Virus record (IMG/VR): IMGVR_UViG_3300012936_000031
Location: 1-45,962 of that record
Source of the DNA: a virus
Length of the DNA stretch: 45,962 nucleotides
Strand: one strand, 5' to 3'
Positions 1 to 8,362 of the stretch are shown here, in pieces (the first letter of the stretch is position 1; each line of letters begins with the position of its first letter). Position numbers and translations under genes: made by a program. The notes beneath the pieces are model-generated. The model saw only the letters and a list, made by a program, of their open reading frames with translations, did not search any database and was not told the DNA's origin.

Positions 1-901
1 AGCTCATTGCCATGTGTGCAGGCATGTTACCTACATCAACATAAAAAATTCTTCTTTCTGGAGCACGTTGAATTCTGTAAATGATAATTGCATCTTCTAG
101 CAATTCTTTTTGCTTGTAAACTTTAAACACACTTTCAAGCAATGAATTACCAAATGGATAATTGTTATCTAACCCTTCTGATAATGAAATGTGTACAATG
201 TGTTTTGCGTCTACTGTAATTTCGTTTTGGCCTTGTTGGAAACGTGTTCCTGTTGGCTGTGCTGCATCGCCTACCATACCACGTGCAAATCCACCGCCGC
301 TTGTATATGAACTTGTTCCGCTTGGTGATGTATTTGTTGTACCGTGTGGTGTAGTTGCAACTAAATCTTTAAAGTTAAAATTAATATCTTTAATTACATA
401 CTGCTCTGGAATCTTTCCTATAGATTCATTAACAATAATTTTAGAAACTTTTGCTTGATCAATATAAAGTAATTTTTTAGTTTCTGGATCTCTTAAAAAG
501 AAACAATCTCCGTATTTGAAAGTGTTACGCACAATACGAAACATTCTGTTTTCAAACTGTTGAGACTTGCTCCACTTTTGCATTGCTTCTTTAAGAAGTT
601 TAGTTTCAGTACCGGAAGGTTGTCCTCTAAAATTAAAATTAAAGTGACTTAGATTTCCGCCATCTTTTCCTGTACAAAATTCTGCAAGAATATCTAGTGC
701 TGCATTTACTTCTGAATCCATATCCATAGTGTCGTATTGCATGTATTTTTCAATACGGTTTGGACTACCAGCATATACGTCAGGAAGATAAGAGCTGTAG
801 TTTGAACGTGCAGGACCAGGACGGCCACCTCCACTAATAGGACTGTAACTGCCTGAATTATTATCAACTGCTACAGGTGTAAAATATTTTTTCCAACTCA
901 T
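1..901 (-). CDS. gp20: Portal vertex protein gp20 (partial, C-terminus beyond window)
   Basis: This is the N-terminal 300 or so residues of the T4-type portal protein, the dodecameric head-vertex ring through which DNA is packaged and to which the tail attaches. Translating the minus strand from the ATG at 901 gives MSWKKYFTPVAVDNN, then a region reading YMQYDTMDMDSEVNAALDIL and a segment IQRAPERRIFYVDVGNMP near the window edge. Both are characteristic of gp20 in marine T4-like phages. The reading frame is open to position 1, so the gene is cut by the window rather than broken. The start lies only 9 bases after the stop of the upstream tape-measure-like gene, so the two are cotranscribed. An AAAGAAAG stretch is the only ribosome-site candidate and is weak. 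T4 gp20 is about 520 residues, so roughly 220 are missing here. The identification rests on remembered family motifs, not on a search. Confidence 0.9.
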   Translation of the reverse strand, partial: MSWKKYFTPVAVDNNSGSYSPISGGGRPGPARSNYSSYLPDVYAGSPNRIEKYMQYDTMDMDSEVNAALDILAEFCTGKDGGNLSHFNFNFRGQPSGTETKLLKEAMQKWSKSQQFENRMFRIVRNTFKYGDCFFLRDPETKKLLYIDQAKVSKIIVNESIGKIPEQYVIKDINFNFKDLVATTPHGTTNTSPSGTSSYTSGGGFARGMVGDAAQPTGTRFQQGQNEITVDAKHIVHISLSEGLDNNYPFGNSLLESVFKVYKQKELLEDAIIIYRIQRAPERRIFYVDVGNMPAHMAMS

Positions 902-910
902 ATACTTTCT

Positions 911-3670
911 TTATGCCCTTATAGAATTCATTTCTTCTAATGCGTCCAATATGCGATATTGGACCCTTAATGTCTCGGCCGCCAATGCAGCCGTCTGCTC
1001 AGTATTTAGCCCAGCTTGTGCTGCCGCTTCTTTTTCTGACTTTCCAGGAACGTAATCTGGATTGTCCATTTTCTTTTGGCGAAGGTTTTGTTCAGCAATA
1101 ACATCCAAAGCGTTAGTTTCATCACCTACTTTAATATTACCTCTTACACCATCAGGTCTAGCACTACTAACTTGTCCAACTGGTACACTTGCTCTAGTAT
1201 CTTTAACTACTGTACCATCTGGTGATACCAAAAAGCTATCTTCGTTTTTGGCAAAATCTTTTAGTGTATCTGTTGCATTGCTTAAACTTTGGTTAAGTTC
1301 TAGTTCTGCTTCTTTTTGAGCATTAAGTTTAGCATCAGCTAAAGTACCATCTTTTGTTTGTTGTAATTCACCTTTAAGAGCTCTATTTAAATTTTCTTTG
1401 GCTATTGCAAGTTTCTTATCAAGTGCTTCGTCACGCTCACCACGTTCATCTAATTTTATTTTTTTCTTTTTTAATGCTTCAATTTCGTTTTCATATCTAT
1501 TCTTAGCGAAGCGAACTTGAAGTTCTTCTCTTTGCGCTGCATTACCTTCTTTCATTAAGTCGATATTTTTTTGCATTTCTGCCTGCTCAGCAGCTTCTTC
1601 ATCACTTGTACCAAGTGTTAAACTATCTCCCCATGATTTTAATTGAAGACCAAGCTCGTAGAATTTAATCCTCATATCGGATATTCCGAGTTTGAATAAA
1701 TCTATTACATCTCCAACTGAACTAAAGCTATTAAAGAAATTAGTAAACGCTTGTCCAACAGCATCAAGTTTGTCATTCAACCAACCAAATGCTTCTGCAA
1801 TCGGTGTTATTACCGGTTCAAAAGTATCACCAAACCAATTCAAACCGTCTGTTACCCAATTCAATGCATTTTTAAAACTTCCCATAAAGAAGTCACTAAC
1901 ACCTTCGATTGCAGGATATAAATTTTTATCTATCATATTACCTACATCGTCTACCATTCTACCAACGAATTCCATTGGTGGTGCAAAAGTATCTTCTAAA
2001 AGATCTTTAGTTGAATTAAATGCACCCATTAATTTTATTCCAACTACATCTGCTAATGGTTGGAATATTCCAGTAACATAACTTACACCGTCTGCTAACA
2101 ATCTAAGTGGGCTAAGAACAAAATCAAGTGCATCTGCAAGTGCTTCGAATCCGTAACCTAATACTGTAATTACAGGATTAAGCACAGCACTAATAATATC
2201 TACCACAGGCATAATAACAGCACTAAGCATTCTAAATATAGGGAATAAAATCTTTTCTGTAAATCCTGCAATAACTTCAAAAGCACCCATCATGGTATCC
2301 ATGATTCCTGTTGATGCTAACAGTCTAGTGAATGTTTGACTTATTTCATTAATACGTCTGCGCATTGCTTCCATAGCACTCATTTGTCCATCGGTAGCCT
2401 TTGCATTTTCATCTTGTGCTTTAGCACCTTTAAGTAATGCGTCAGTCTGAATGTTACCTGATTCAACAAGGTTCATATAATGATCAGCCATTTCAGCGTC
2501 AAATCTAGCAACGTCTCTAAATCTGCCTTTCATTTGTTTGCCTTCTTGAGACATCAAATTGTTTAATTCATTCCTTTGCTTCAGACTGATTGTGCCGCCA
2601 GCTTCTGTAATTTTTGCAAACTCCATCATCATAGCTGCTGACTTAGGCATGGTTGATGCAAACAATTGAGATTCTTTTGTTGTCGCACTTCCTGTAGTAA
2701 TAATATCTTTAGCAATATCTTGTAAGCCTTTGGTTGGCATTCCTGATATTGTATTCCTAAACGAATCAGCAGCTTCTGCTGTCATGCCTGAAATTTTCGC
2801 TTGGAACTGACCGTCTGTTAATAATTGTGCTTGTGCATCTTCAATTTCACTTCTTTCTTTACCTGTTGCTTTTGCAAGTAGGTCAATTTCTTTCATGTAA
2901 TCTGCTGATGCTTTTGTTAACTGCCTTGTTGACATACCTTGCAGTTTACCAGTTCTACCAAGCAAGGTAGTATAACGTGCCATGCTTTCATTTACTTGTA
3001 CAGTTGTGAAACCCATGTTATTAAGTTCACGCATAAATCCACTTTTACGCAAGTCTTTAGACAAATTATCAAAACGCTTACGTCCTGTTTCAACATCTCC
3101 GCCTAGTAGCCTGAATGCATCACCGCTTTTTCTAACAAATGAGCTGTATTCATTTATTGTCATACCTGCTCTACTTGCAGCATTTGACATTTCAAAAACA
3201 CTTCCGCCAAACGTTGCTCCGCTGTTTGTAGCATTCTGAGTTGCGTTAACTAGTTTTTCTGTTGCTGCGGCTGCATTGGCAAATGTGCTGCCTAATAGTG
3301 GAATTTTGCCTGCTGCTTGGGTAACATTGTTATCCAAATTTGAGTAACCAGCCATTGCATTAGTAATAGCATTACTCATATCAGCCATTTTGGTTACAAC
3401 ACCTACAACTGCACCACCAAATTTAGCAACTGATCCCAGTGCTTTTCCTAATGATGCTCCTAACTTGCTTGATGTTGATGCGGCTGCTGCATTACCTTTT
3501 GCTAAATTTTGGGCTGATTTTGCTGCTGCGGCATTCGCTGCGCTGCCGCCGGCACCGCCACCTCCTGTTTTTCCACCAAGAGATTTTAGTATTGCCTGTA
3601 GAGTGGCTTCAGAAGCAGCATTTTTGGCTTCTACTTCGCCAATTCCAGGTATGTCAATCATTACAGCCAT
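911..3670 (-). CDS. Tail tape-measure-like protein
   Basis: A 919-residue protein with tape-measure architecture. The N-terminal 110 residues are Gly/Ala-rich. Residues 110-455 are mostly helical and contain many Met, Ala and Lys/Glu residues. Residues 465-550 form a long hydrophobic segment (for example FPIFRMLSAVIMPVVDIISA), as expected for a tape measure that is ejected and interacts with the membrane. Residues about 690-800 are strongly charged and predicted coiled coil. In T4 the tape measure gp29 has about 590 residues; if this protein sets tail length in the same way, the tail would be longer. The gene sits just upstream of the portal gene on the minus strand and diverges from gp26, an arrangement unlike T4, where 26, 51, 27, 28 and 29 are clustered. 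The start at 3670 is the first in-frame ATG. A second ATG three codons later has no better ribosome site. It could be another large virion protein; no enzymatic motif is visible. Confidence 0.55.
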   Translation of the reverse strand: MAVMIDIPGIGEVEAKNAASEATLQAILKSLGGKTGGGGAGGSAANAAAAKSAQNLAKGNAAAASTSSKLGASLGKALGSVAKFGGAVVGVVTKMADMSNAITNAMAGYSNLDNNVTQAAGKIPLLGSTFANAAAATEKLVNATQNATNSGATFGGSVFEMSNAASRAGMTINEYSSFVRKSGDAFRLLGGDVETGRKRFDNLSKDLRKSGFMRELNNMGFTTVQVNESMARYTTLLGRTGKLQGMSTRQLTKASADYMKEIDLLAKATGKERSEIEDAQAQLLTDGQFQAKISGMTAEAADSFRNTISGMPTKGLQDIAKDIITTGSATTKESQLFASTMPKSAAMMMEFAKITEAGGTISLKQRNELNNLMSQEGKQMKGRFRDVARFDAEMADHYMNLVESGNIQTDALLKGAKAQDENAKATDGQMSAMEAMRRRINEISQTFTRLLASTGIMDTMMGAFEVIAGFTEKILFPIFRMLSAVIMPVVDIISAVLNPVITVLGYGFEALADALDFVLSPLRLLADGVSYVTGIFQPLADVVGIKLMGAFNSTKDLLEDTFAPPMEFVGRMVDDVGNMIDKNLYPAIEGVSDFFMGSFKNALNWVTDGLNWFGDTFEPVITPIAEAFGWLNDKLDAVGQAFTNFFNSFSSVGDVIDLFKLGISDMRIKFYELGLQLKSWGDSLTLGTSDEEAAEQAEMQKNIDLMKEGNAAQREELQVRFAKNRYENEIEALKKKKIKLDERGERDEALDKKLAIAKENLNRALKGELQQTKDGTLADAKLNAQKEAELELNQSLSNATDTLKDFAKNEDSFLVSPDGTVVKDTRASVPVGQVSSARPDGVRGNIKVGDETNALDVIAEQNLRQKKMDNPDYVPGKSEKEAAAQAGLNTEQTAALAAETLRVQYRILDALEEMNSIRA

Positions 3671-3698
3671 AATTTATTTTTGTCCAGTTAACTGCGCA

Positions 3699-3706
3699 TA
3701 TAAATA
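3699..3706 (+). promoter_or_regulatory. T4-type late promoter, TATAAATA, upstream of gp26
   Basis: An exact match to the T4 late-promoter -10 octamer, TATAAATA, lies 47 bases before the gp26 start, in the 83-base gap between the divergent tape-measure-like gene and gp26. T4 late promoters have no -35 element and are read by RNA polymerase carrying gp55, which is encoded at 12828-13670. Transcription would start around 3712-3714, leaving a leader of about 40 bases that contains the CGGAG ribosome site of gp26. Confidence 0.65.
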
Positions 3707-3753
3707 GTTATACTAAGTATGCAATATATAATGTATTTACCGGAGATAAAACC

Positions 3754-4665
3754 ATGGCAGAACAAAATGCATCAAATGATGCAAAAAAAGATGAGCAACC
3801 TAGTATTGCTCCAACAGTAACAGTTAATACGCCGCCTGCAAATCCATTAAGTGGATATTACAGACAGCCTAAAATTTATATCAGATTACCATCAGGTGGA
3901 GATTACTATCCTGAGGGTGCATTAGACGTTAGTGAAAACGGAGACTATCCTGTTTTTGCTATGACAGCAAAAGACGAACTAATGTTAAAAACACCAGATG
4001 CTTTACTTTCAGGAGAAAGCACAGTAGAAGTTATCAAGAGTTGTGTACCTGCCATTAAACAACCTTGGAAAATGCCTACTATTGATATTGACTCGGTATT
4101 GCTTGGTATTAGAATTGCTACTTATGGTTCAGAAATGGATGTATGGGCTAACTGTCCGAGTTGTAAAGAAGAAAACAAATACACTATTCCATTAGTTGAT
4201 TATGTTAACCAAGGTCCTGCTGCATGGAAGAAACAAATTCAAGTAGGTGATTTAGTTTTTAATCTTGTACCTTACGATTATAAGCAAATGACAAAGGCTA
4301 ATATTAAAACACTTGAAGAACAAAGAGTGTTTAGTATTGTTAATGACGAAGAAATGTCAGACGAAGAAAAGATGGTAAAGTTTCAAAAGAGTTTTGTTAA
4401 ATTAACAAATATGACCGTTGATACTATTGCTGATGTTGTTACTGCTATTGAAACTCCTCAAGGTAAAACAGACAATAAGGACCAAATAAGAGACTTCCTT
4501 AACAATTGCGATAAGCAAATCTTCCAACAACTTACAGATCACTTATCAGATATTAAGGGCAGACAGGGTATTCCAGATCAGAAGGTTAAATGTGAAGCAT
4601 GTAATCACGAATGGGATTTACCTGTAACAATGGATCAAGCAAATTTTTTCGCAGACAGATCCTGA
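3754..4665 (+). CDS. gp26: Baseplate hub assembly protein gp26
   Basis: A 303-residue member of the T4 gp26 family (T4_baseplate), which takes part in baseplate hub assembly. The N-terminal 35 residues are polar and low-complexity. The conserved core begins around residue 36 (GYYRQPKIYIRLPSGGDYYP). Two CxxC pairs, Cys134/Cys137 and Cys280/Cys283, are placed like a split zinc ribbon; zinc binding is my inference. The start is supported by a CGGAG ribosome site about 8 bases upstream. The stop TGA is at 4663-4665. Residues 298-299 (Phe-Phe) are encoded by TTT TTC, which forms a -1 slippery site, and the -1 frame continues into gp51. The gene and gp51 form an isolated plus-strand pair between minus-strand operons and have their own late promoter. 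T4 gp26 is shorter (about 208 residues), while marine relatives carry the extended form as far as I recall. Confidence 0.8.
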   Translation: MAEQNASNDAKKDEQPSIAPTVTVNTPPANPLSGYYRQPKIYIRLPSGGDYYPEGALDVSENGDYPVFAMTAKDELMLKTPDALLSGESTVEVIKSCVPAIKQPWKMPTIDIDSVLLGIRIATYGSEMDVWANCPSCKEENKYTIPLVDYVNQGPAAWKKQIQVGDLVFNLVPYDYKQMTKANIKTLEEQRVFSIVNDEEMSDEEKMVKFQKSFVKLTNMTVDTIADVVTAIETPQGKTDNKDQIRDFLNNCDKQIFQQLTDHLSDIKGRQGIPDQKVKCEACNHEWDLPVTMDQANFFADRS

Positions 4666-4877
4666 CGTTGCCCGTCTCAGAGATCGTTGAATTATCCGAC
4701 AAACTCGACAAGGATGCAAGGGCACTTAAAAAAGACATTCTACAAATCTGCTGGTATATGAGAGGAATGGATTATACTGCCGCTATGCATCTATCGTTCG
4801 ACGAACGTAAAATTATCGGAGACATAATTAAGACTAATTTAGAAACCACTAAGTCAAGTGGTTTACCTTTCTTTTAA
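4611..4877 (+). CDS. gp51: Baseplate hub assembly protein gp51 (probably expressed as a frameshift fusion to gp26)
   Basis: The reading frame encodes a conserved C-terminal domain of about 70 residues containing QICWYMRGMDYTAAMHLSFD and ending ETTKSSGLPFF. I recognise this as the short gp51 of marine T4-like phages; T4 gp51 is a 249-residue catalyst of hub assembly. The nominal ATG at 4611 lies 55 bases inside gp26, has no ribosome-binding site, and its first 15 or so residues are only gp26 read out of frame. No good alternative start exists: CTG at 4662 and TTG at 4668 also lack a ribosome site. The frame is -1 relative to gp26, and a slippery heptamer lies in the overlap, so the likely product is a 374-residue gp26-gp51 protein whose gp51 part begins at the CGC codon at 4650. 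The stop shares a TTAA with the stop of the convergent gene. Confidence 0.7.
   Translation: MGFTCNNGSSKFFRRQILTLPVSEIVELSDKLDKDARALKKDILQICWYMRGMDYTAAMHLSFDERKIIGDIIKTNLETTKSSGLPFF
4641..4650 (+). promoter_or_regulatory. Candidate -1 ribosomal frameshift site in the gp26/gp51 overlap
   Basis: In the gp26 frame the codons are GCA AAT TTT TTC GCA. This contains T TTT TTC (4644-4650), an exact X XXY YYZ slippery heptamer, and an overlapping second one, A AAT TTT (4641-4647). A -1 slip there leads into the gp51 frame and bypasses the gp26 TGA 13 bases later. I did not find a convincing stem-loop or pseudoknot by eye immediately downstream, so the stimulatory element is undefined. Confidence 0.65.
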
Positions 4878-7318
4878 GAAGCAGCAACTAACTGTTGCTT
4901 AATTTTATCTTTTACAGGTTGTTGTAATTTAGAAATTTCACCTGCCAATGTTTTTAAATCAATTGGCTTGGCTGGAGTTGCTGGTTGCTCTCCACCTGCT
5001 GCTGGCTGTTCACCATCTGCTGGTTTTTCTTTTGCAAGTGGATCACTTGCTGCTGGCATTGGTTCACCAGTTGCATCATCTTTTCCATCGTTGTTAGCAT
5101 CAACAGGTGCTGCTGGCTCTTCGCCTGCTGCTGGTTCTTGTGCTTGTGCTGGTGCTGCTGCTGTAGCTGGTGTTTTAATTTTCATAGAATCGTAAGTGCC
5201 TTTGATTACATCATCATTAACACCTAATCCTTTAATTACATTATATACTTCATCTGAATCTGTAGGACTTCCTGCTTTCTTCCAAGCAGTCATTAATTTT
5301 TCTGCTGTTACTTTTGTTGTAACTTGTTTGGCAGCGCCTGCAATGCCTGCGCCTGCTTTTCTTGCACCCTTACCTATAGCGGCACCTGCAATTTTAGCAC
5401 CTTGTGCTGCTTTTGCTCCTGCTGCTTTAGCACCTCTAGCAACTGCACCACCTACACCTTTCGCTGCTGCTCCTACTTTTGCTGCTGCTCCGGCAAGTGC
5501 TCCTAGTGGATTTTCTTCAAGTTCTTGTTTGTTGTAATGACGTACAGCATCAAATGCACTTTCAAACATAAGTTTGTTTTCAAGCATGTGCGTGTTAACA
5601 TTTTCTAGTCTATTAAACAGTAGGTATACTTGTCCTTCTGATAATTTTTGACCTTTACTAATTTTACTTTCTTCTTTAGCAACTGCGCCTTCGCCAACAA
5701 CAGTTTTATCTTGCATTGCTGTACCCATTGCAACCGCAGTTGCAGCAGCACCAATGCTTTTAGCAATATCTTGTTTAAGTGTATCAACGAGTGTAGCAAC
5801 ATCTGCTTTAGAATCTGCTGCAACACCTGAATACTCGTCCATAAAATCTAATAACTGTTTAAAGTCTTCGTCTGATAAGTTTGCTTTATCAATGTTGTCC
5901 CATAAAGGGTGTGTTGGATTTGTAAATACTTCTTTAATCATCATTACAGGTTTACCATCAGCATCAACACCTTCAACACTAACTGTGCTTGAGAATGTAA
6001 GTGGTGGATCAATATCACCAACAGTTGAAGTAATCTCTGATTTAAACATGTCACCAACTTTAATTTCGTTACCATCAGGTAATGTAGTTGTTGTTAGTGT
6101 TGGTTGCTCACCGGTCCAACTTGTAGCAAGTGATTTATTAGCTGAAATTTCTGTTCCCATAAACTTAGCATCACTTAGTCCTTTTTCCATTTGAAATATT
6201 TTTTGTACATCATCTGGATCAAGTCCTTTACTTTCTGCCCATGCTTTTACTTCTGGGGAAATATTTGGTTCAGTATCAAAGTTAATACCTGCTTCTTTTA
6301 ATCGATCAGCTGTAACTGTTTCTGCATCTACTGTTTTAACATCAAGTGTACCTTCTGCGCCACCTGGTCCATCAGGATCGGTTGAATCAACTGATGTAGA
6401 AGTGGTTGTATCTCTTGCTAGATCCTGTCCTTCTAGTCCAGCATAATCAGCAAGTGCATCTCTACCACCTAGCTCACCGATTTTCTTTGATGTCTCAGCA
6501 AACTCTGCTTGTATAATTTCTGCTTCTTCTCCACTTACATTTTTAAGTGCTGTTTCTAGTGCGTTTTGTGTTTTAAGTAAATCTTCAATTGCTTCTGGTG
6601 AAACGTCTTCAAGGCTAGTTGCACTCATCGCTTCTAGTCCGTTAACATCAATTGTTTGTCCATCACTAGCAATAATGGCCTGTGAAATATCTGGATCAAT
6701 AAGATCTCCAACTGCTTGTATTGCTCCACCAGCAAGAGCACCAACTGCACCAGTTTTGATTGACTTACCAACTGCTGTTGAAAGTTCTTTACCTTGTAAA
6801 ATATCTTTTGTAGCCCTTGCTAAGAAACCTGCTACAGCACCACCAAGTGGTCCACCTGCCATAGCCGCCGCTGATGTTAGAATAGCAACCGCTACTGTTG
6901 CTTTTCCTGGATTTGCTTTTGCCCAATCGCTTACTGCTTTTACAGCACCTACTACTTTTGAATCTTTGTCGCCAATTTTCTGTTTAAGTTCATTAAACTT
7001 GGCATCCATATTTTGCACTGGCCCTGCTTTTTTAATAGCAGCACCAAGGTCATCAATCTTTTTGTTTATTGCACTTGCTACGTTACCAACAGCATCAGCA
7101 CCTTTACCTATTGCTGTTCTGTTAGAACCTGCTGCTGTTGCACCTTGTTCAATGCTTGTAAATAAATTTTTAATTTGATCTGCTGAAAGATTTGCTTCAG
7201 TAACTATTTTTTCAACTTCAGATACCCAAGGCTGGATAATCTTCTGCTCCATAAGAAGCATCTGTGGATCATTCCATCCTTCAGTGATATATTTTTTTTG
7301 TAATTGTTCTAATCTCAT
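4874..7318 (-). CDS. Large Ala/Gly-rich probable virion protein (unknown function)
   Basis: An 814-residue protein that I do not recognise as a named T4 protein. It begins MRLEQLQKKYITEGWNDPQM. Residues about 30-240 are Ala-rich and helical with a Gly/Ala hydrophobic stretch (AVAILTSAAAMAGGPLGGAV). The middle is acidic. Around residue 615 comes a cationic Ala/Gly/Lys segment with a small-residue repeat (AAKVGAAAKGVGGAVARGAK). This is followed by a helical module containing KKAGSPTDSDEVYNVIKGLG and a Pro/Ala/Glu tail with one DANNDGKDD stretch that resembles a calcium-binding loop. It shares start style, Ala/Gly/Lys segment and PTD module with the upstream gene, to which it is coupled by an ATGA overlap. 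An AGGA ribosome site is present. Size, composition and location among structural genes suggest a virion or internally packaged protein; this is inference. Confidence 0.5.
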   Translation of the reverse strand: MRLEQLQKKYITEGWNDPQMLLMEQKIIQPWVSEVEKIVTEANLSADQIKNLFTSIEQGATAAGSNRTAIGKGADAVGNVASAINKKIDDLGAAIKKAGPVQNMDAKFNELKQKIGDKDSKVVGAVKAVSDWAKANPGKATVAVAILTSAAAMAGGPLGGAVAGFLARATKDILQGKELSTAVGKSIKTGAVGALAGGAIQAVGDLIDPDISQAIIASDGQTIDVNGLEAMSATSLEDVSPEAIEDLLKTQNALETALKNVSGEEAEIIQAEFAETSKKIGELGGRDALADYAGLEGQDLARDTTTSTSVDSTDPDGPGGAEGTLDVKTVDAETVTADRLKEAGINFDTEPNISPEVKAWAESKGLDPDDVQKIFQMEKGLSDAKFMGTEISANKSLATSWTGEQPTLTTTTLPDGNEIKVGDMFKSEITSTVGDIDPPLTFSSTVSVEGVDADGKPVMMIKEVFTNPTHPLWDNIDKANLSDEDFKQLLDFMDEYSGVAADSKADVATLVDTLKQDIAKSIGAAATAVAMGTAMQDKTVVGEGAVAKEESKISKGQKLSEGQVYLLFNRLENVNTHMLENKLMFESAFDAVRHYNKQELEENPLGALAGAAAKVGAAAKGVGGAVARGAKAAGAKAAQGAKIAGAAIGKGARKAGAGIAGAAKQVTTKVTAEKLMTAWKKAGSPTDSDEVYNVIKGLGVNDDVIKGTYDSMKIKTPATAAAPAQAQEPAAGEEPAAPVDANNDGKDDATGEPMPAASDPLAKEKPADGEQPAAGGEQPATPAKPIDLKTLAGEISKLQQPVKDKIKQQLVAAS
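4883..4914 (+). terminator. Intrinsic terminator after gp51
   Basis: Six bases after the gp51 stop there is a perfect 6-bp stem, AGCAAC (4883-4888) with GTTGCT (4894-4899), a 5-base loop, and then TAATTTTATCTTTT. It lies inside the 3' end of the convergent minus-strand gene. It would stop the short gp26-gp51 transcript before it runs antisense through that gene. The stem is short, so efficiency is uncertain. Confidence 0.45.
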
Positions 7319-8235
7319 ATTAACTTTCCTAGCTCAAACTTCTGTTTGGCTGTCAGTTGATCAAGTTGTGCCTGTACTTCTTTTGGTATTGCTTTGTCAC
7401 CTTTTGCACCTTGAGCAAGTCCTGCCATAAATCCTCCGGCGCCACCTTTTGCAGCATCTCCGCTAAACGATGTATCTGCACTTTTTGCTTGACCGCCTTC
7501 GTCTCTAGCAATAGCGTCTTTTACCGCTGCCATAAAAATGTTATCTAGTTGTCCGCCTGTAAGACCTTCCATAAGTGTGCTTACTGTACTGAAGTCTACG
7601 CTTTGATTAACCACTTTCTTTTGCTGTGTTGCTGGAGGTGTCTTCTTAACACCTTTCATTGCGATAGCATCAACACCTTTATTTGCTGCGTCTATTTGTG
7701 ATTGTGTTGCAGGCTGTGAAGTAGTTGTTGTTTTAACGTCTTGTTGTGCTGCGTTTGGATCAGTTTTTTGTGCATTAGGATCAGCAACAGCGTCTTTAGC
7801 GCCAGCAACAGCACCTTTTGCAACATCGCCAACACCTTTTGCTACAGCACCTACGCCTTTAGCAATTCCTTTGCCAACTGCGGCAACGCCCTTAGCCGCG
7901 CCAGCGGCCGCTTTTCCTACGGCTTGTCCTGCTTTTGCAGTACCTGTTACTTTACGCATTTCTGCTTTTGCACCATCTGTAGGATATCCGTTCTTTGCAA
8001 GCCAGTTTAGTACCATATCAGGTGTTGCACCTTGTCCTTGGTCTTGAGTTCCTAAGAACTTCATAAATTCTTTCTTAATTAAGTTGGCTTCCTTGCCTAA
8101 TTCTAATCTTCCTTGTGCTTTGTCACCAACGCCCCCAGGTACTTTACTCAGAACTTTGTCTTTCATACGTGACAAAAACCCTTTAGGTGCTTCATCAAGT
8201 TCTGTATTTTCAACTATTATTTCATTTAGGCGCAT
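7315..8235 (-). CDS. Ala/Gly/Lys-rich probable virion protein (unknown function)
   Basis: A protein of 306 residues beginning MRLNEIIVENTELDEAPKGF. I chose the ATG at 8235 over the one at 8259 because AGGAT lies 7 bases upstream of it, and a late-promoter octamer at 8263-8270 would place the mRNA start close to or downstream of the earlier ATG. The N-terminal region contains GFLSRMKDKVLSKVPGG. A module with NWLAKNGYPTDGAKAEMRK follows. Next comes an Ala/Gly/Lys repeat (GKAAAGAAKGVAAVGKGIAK), a Thr/Gln/Pro-rich linker, and a C-terminal helical part ending QLTAKQKFELGKLI. I recall similar MRLNEII proteins in marine T4-like phages with no assigned role. It is the first gene of a two-gene late operon. 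The cationic small-residue repeat could contact DNA or membrane, but nothing proves it. Confidence 0.5.
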   Translation of the reverse strand: MRLNEIIVENTELDEAPKGFLSRMKDKVLSKVPGGVGDKAQGRLELGKEANLIKKEFMKFLGTQDQGQGATPDMVLNWLAKNGYPTDGAKAEMRKVTGTAKAGQAVGKAAAGAAKGVAAVGKGIAKGVGAVAKGVGDVAKGAVAGAKDAVADPNAQKTDPNAAQQDVKTTTTSQPATQSQIDAANKGVDAIAMKGVKKTPPATQQKKVVNQSVDFSTVSTLMEGLTGGQLDNIFMAAVKDAIARDEGGQAKSADTSFSGDAAKGGAGGFMAGLAQGAKGDKAIPKEVQAQLDQLTAKQKFELGKLI

Positions 8236-8262
8236 TGATTTATCCTGTTCTAGCAACAAATG

Positions 8263-8270
8263 TATTTATT
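8263..8270 (-). promoter_or_regulatory. T4-type late promoter variant AATAAATA, minus strand
   Basis: On the minus strand the octamer AATAAATA differs from the T4 consensus only at the first base. It lies 28 bases before the ATG at 8235. The same octamer appears at three other operon starts in this window, which raises confidence. Transcription would begin around 8256-8258 and cover the two Ala/Gly-rich genes. Confidence 0.55.
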
Positions 8271-8287
8271 TCTGTTATACATTTAAT

Positions 8288-8336
8288 AGAGATCTAAAGA
8301 TCTCTTGCGTTTTCGCTAACGCTCAACGCATTTTTT
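8288..8336 (+). terminator. Tandem hairpins with a T-run
   Basis: A perfect 7-bp hairpin, AGAGATC (8288-8294) with GATCTCT (8299-8305) and loop TAAA, is followed directly by a second hairpin, TGCGTT (8306-8311) with AACGCA (8325-8330), and then TTTTTT (8331-8336). GCGTT can also pair with AACGC at 8318-8322. The layout is that of a plus-strand intrinsic terminator, although no plus-strand gene precedes it. The hairpins may instead shield the late promoter region from incoming transcription. Confidence 0.4.
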
Positions 8337-8362
8337 CATCTTACACTTTATTATATATAGGT

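Noticed and set aside
6675-7178. Open frames on the plus strand opposite the Ala-rich minus-strand genes (for example 167 residues here).
   Set aside because: They mirror Ala-rich codons on the other strand, lack ribosome sites and have biased nonsense composition.
8236-8259. Start of the 306-residue protein at the ATG at 8259.
   Set aside because: No ribosome site there, and it lies at or before the predicted late transcript start. The ATG at 8235 has AGGAT at good spacing and gives the MRLNEII start.
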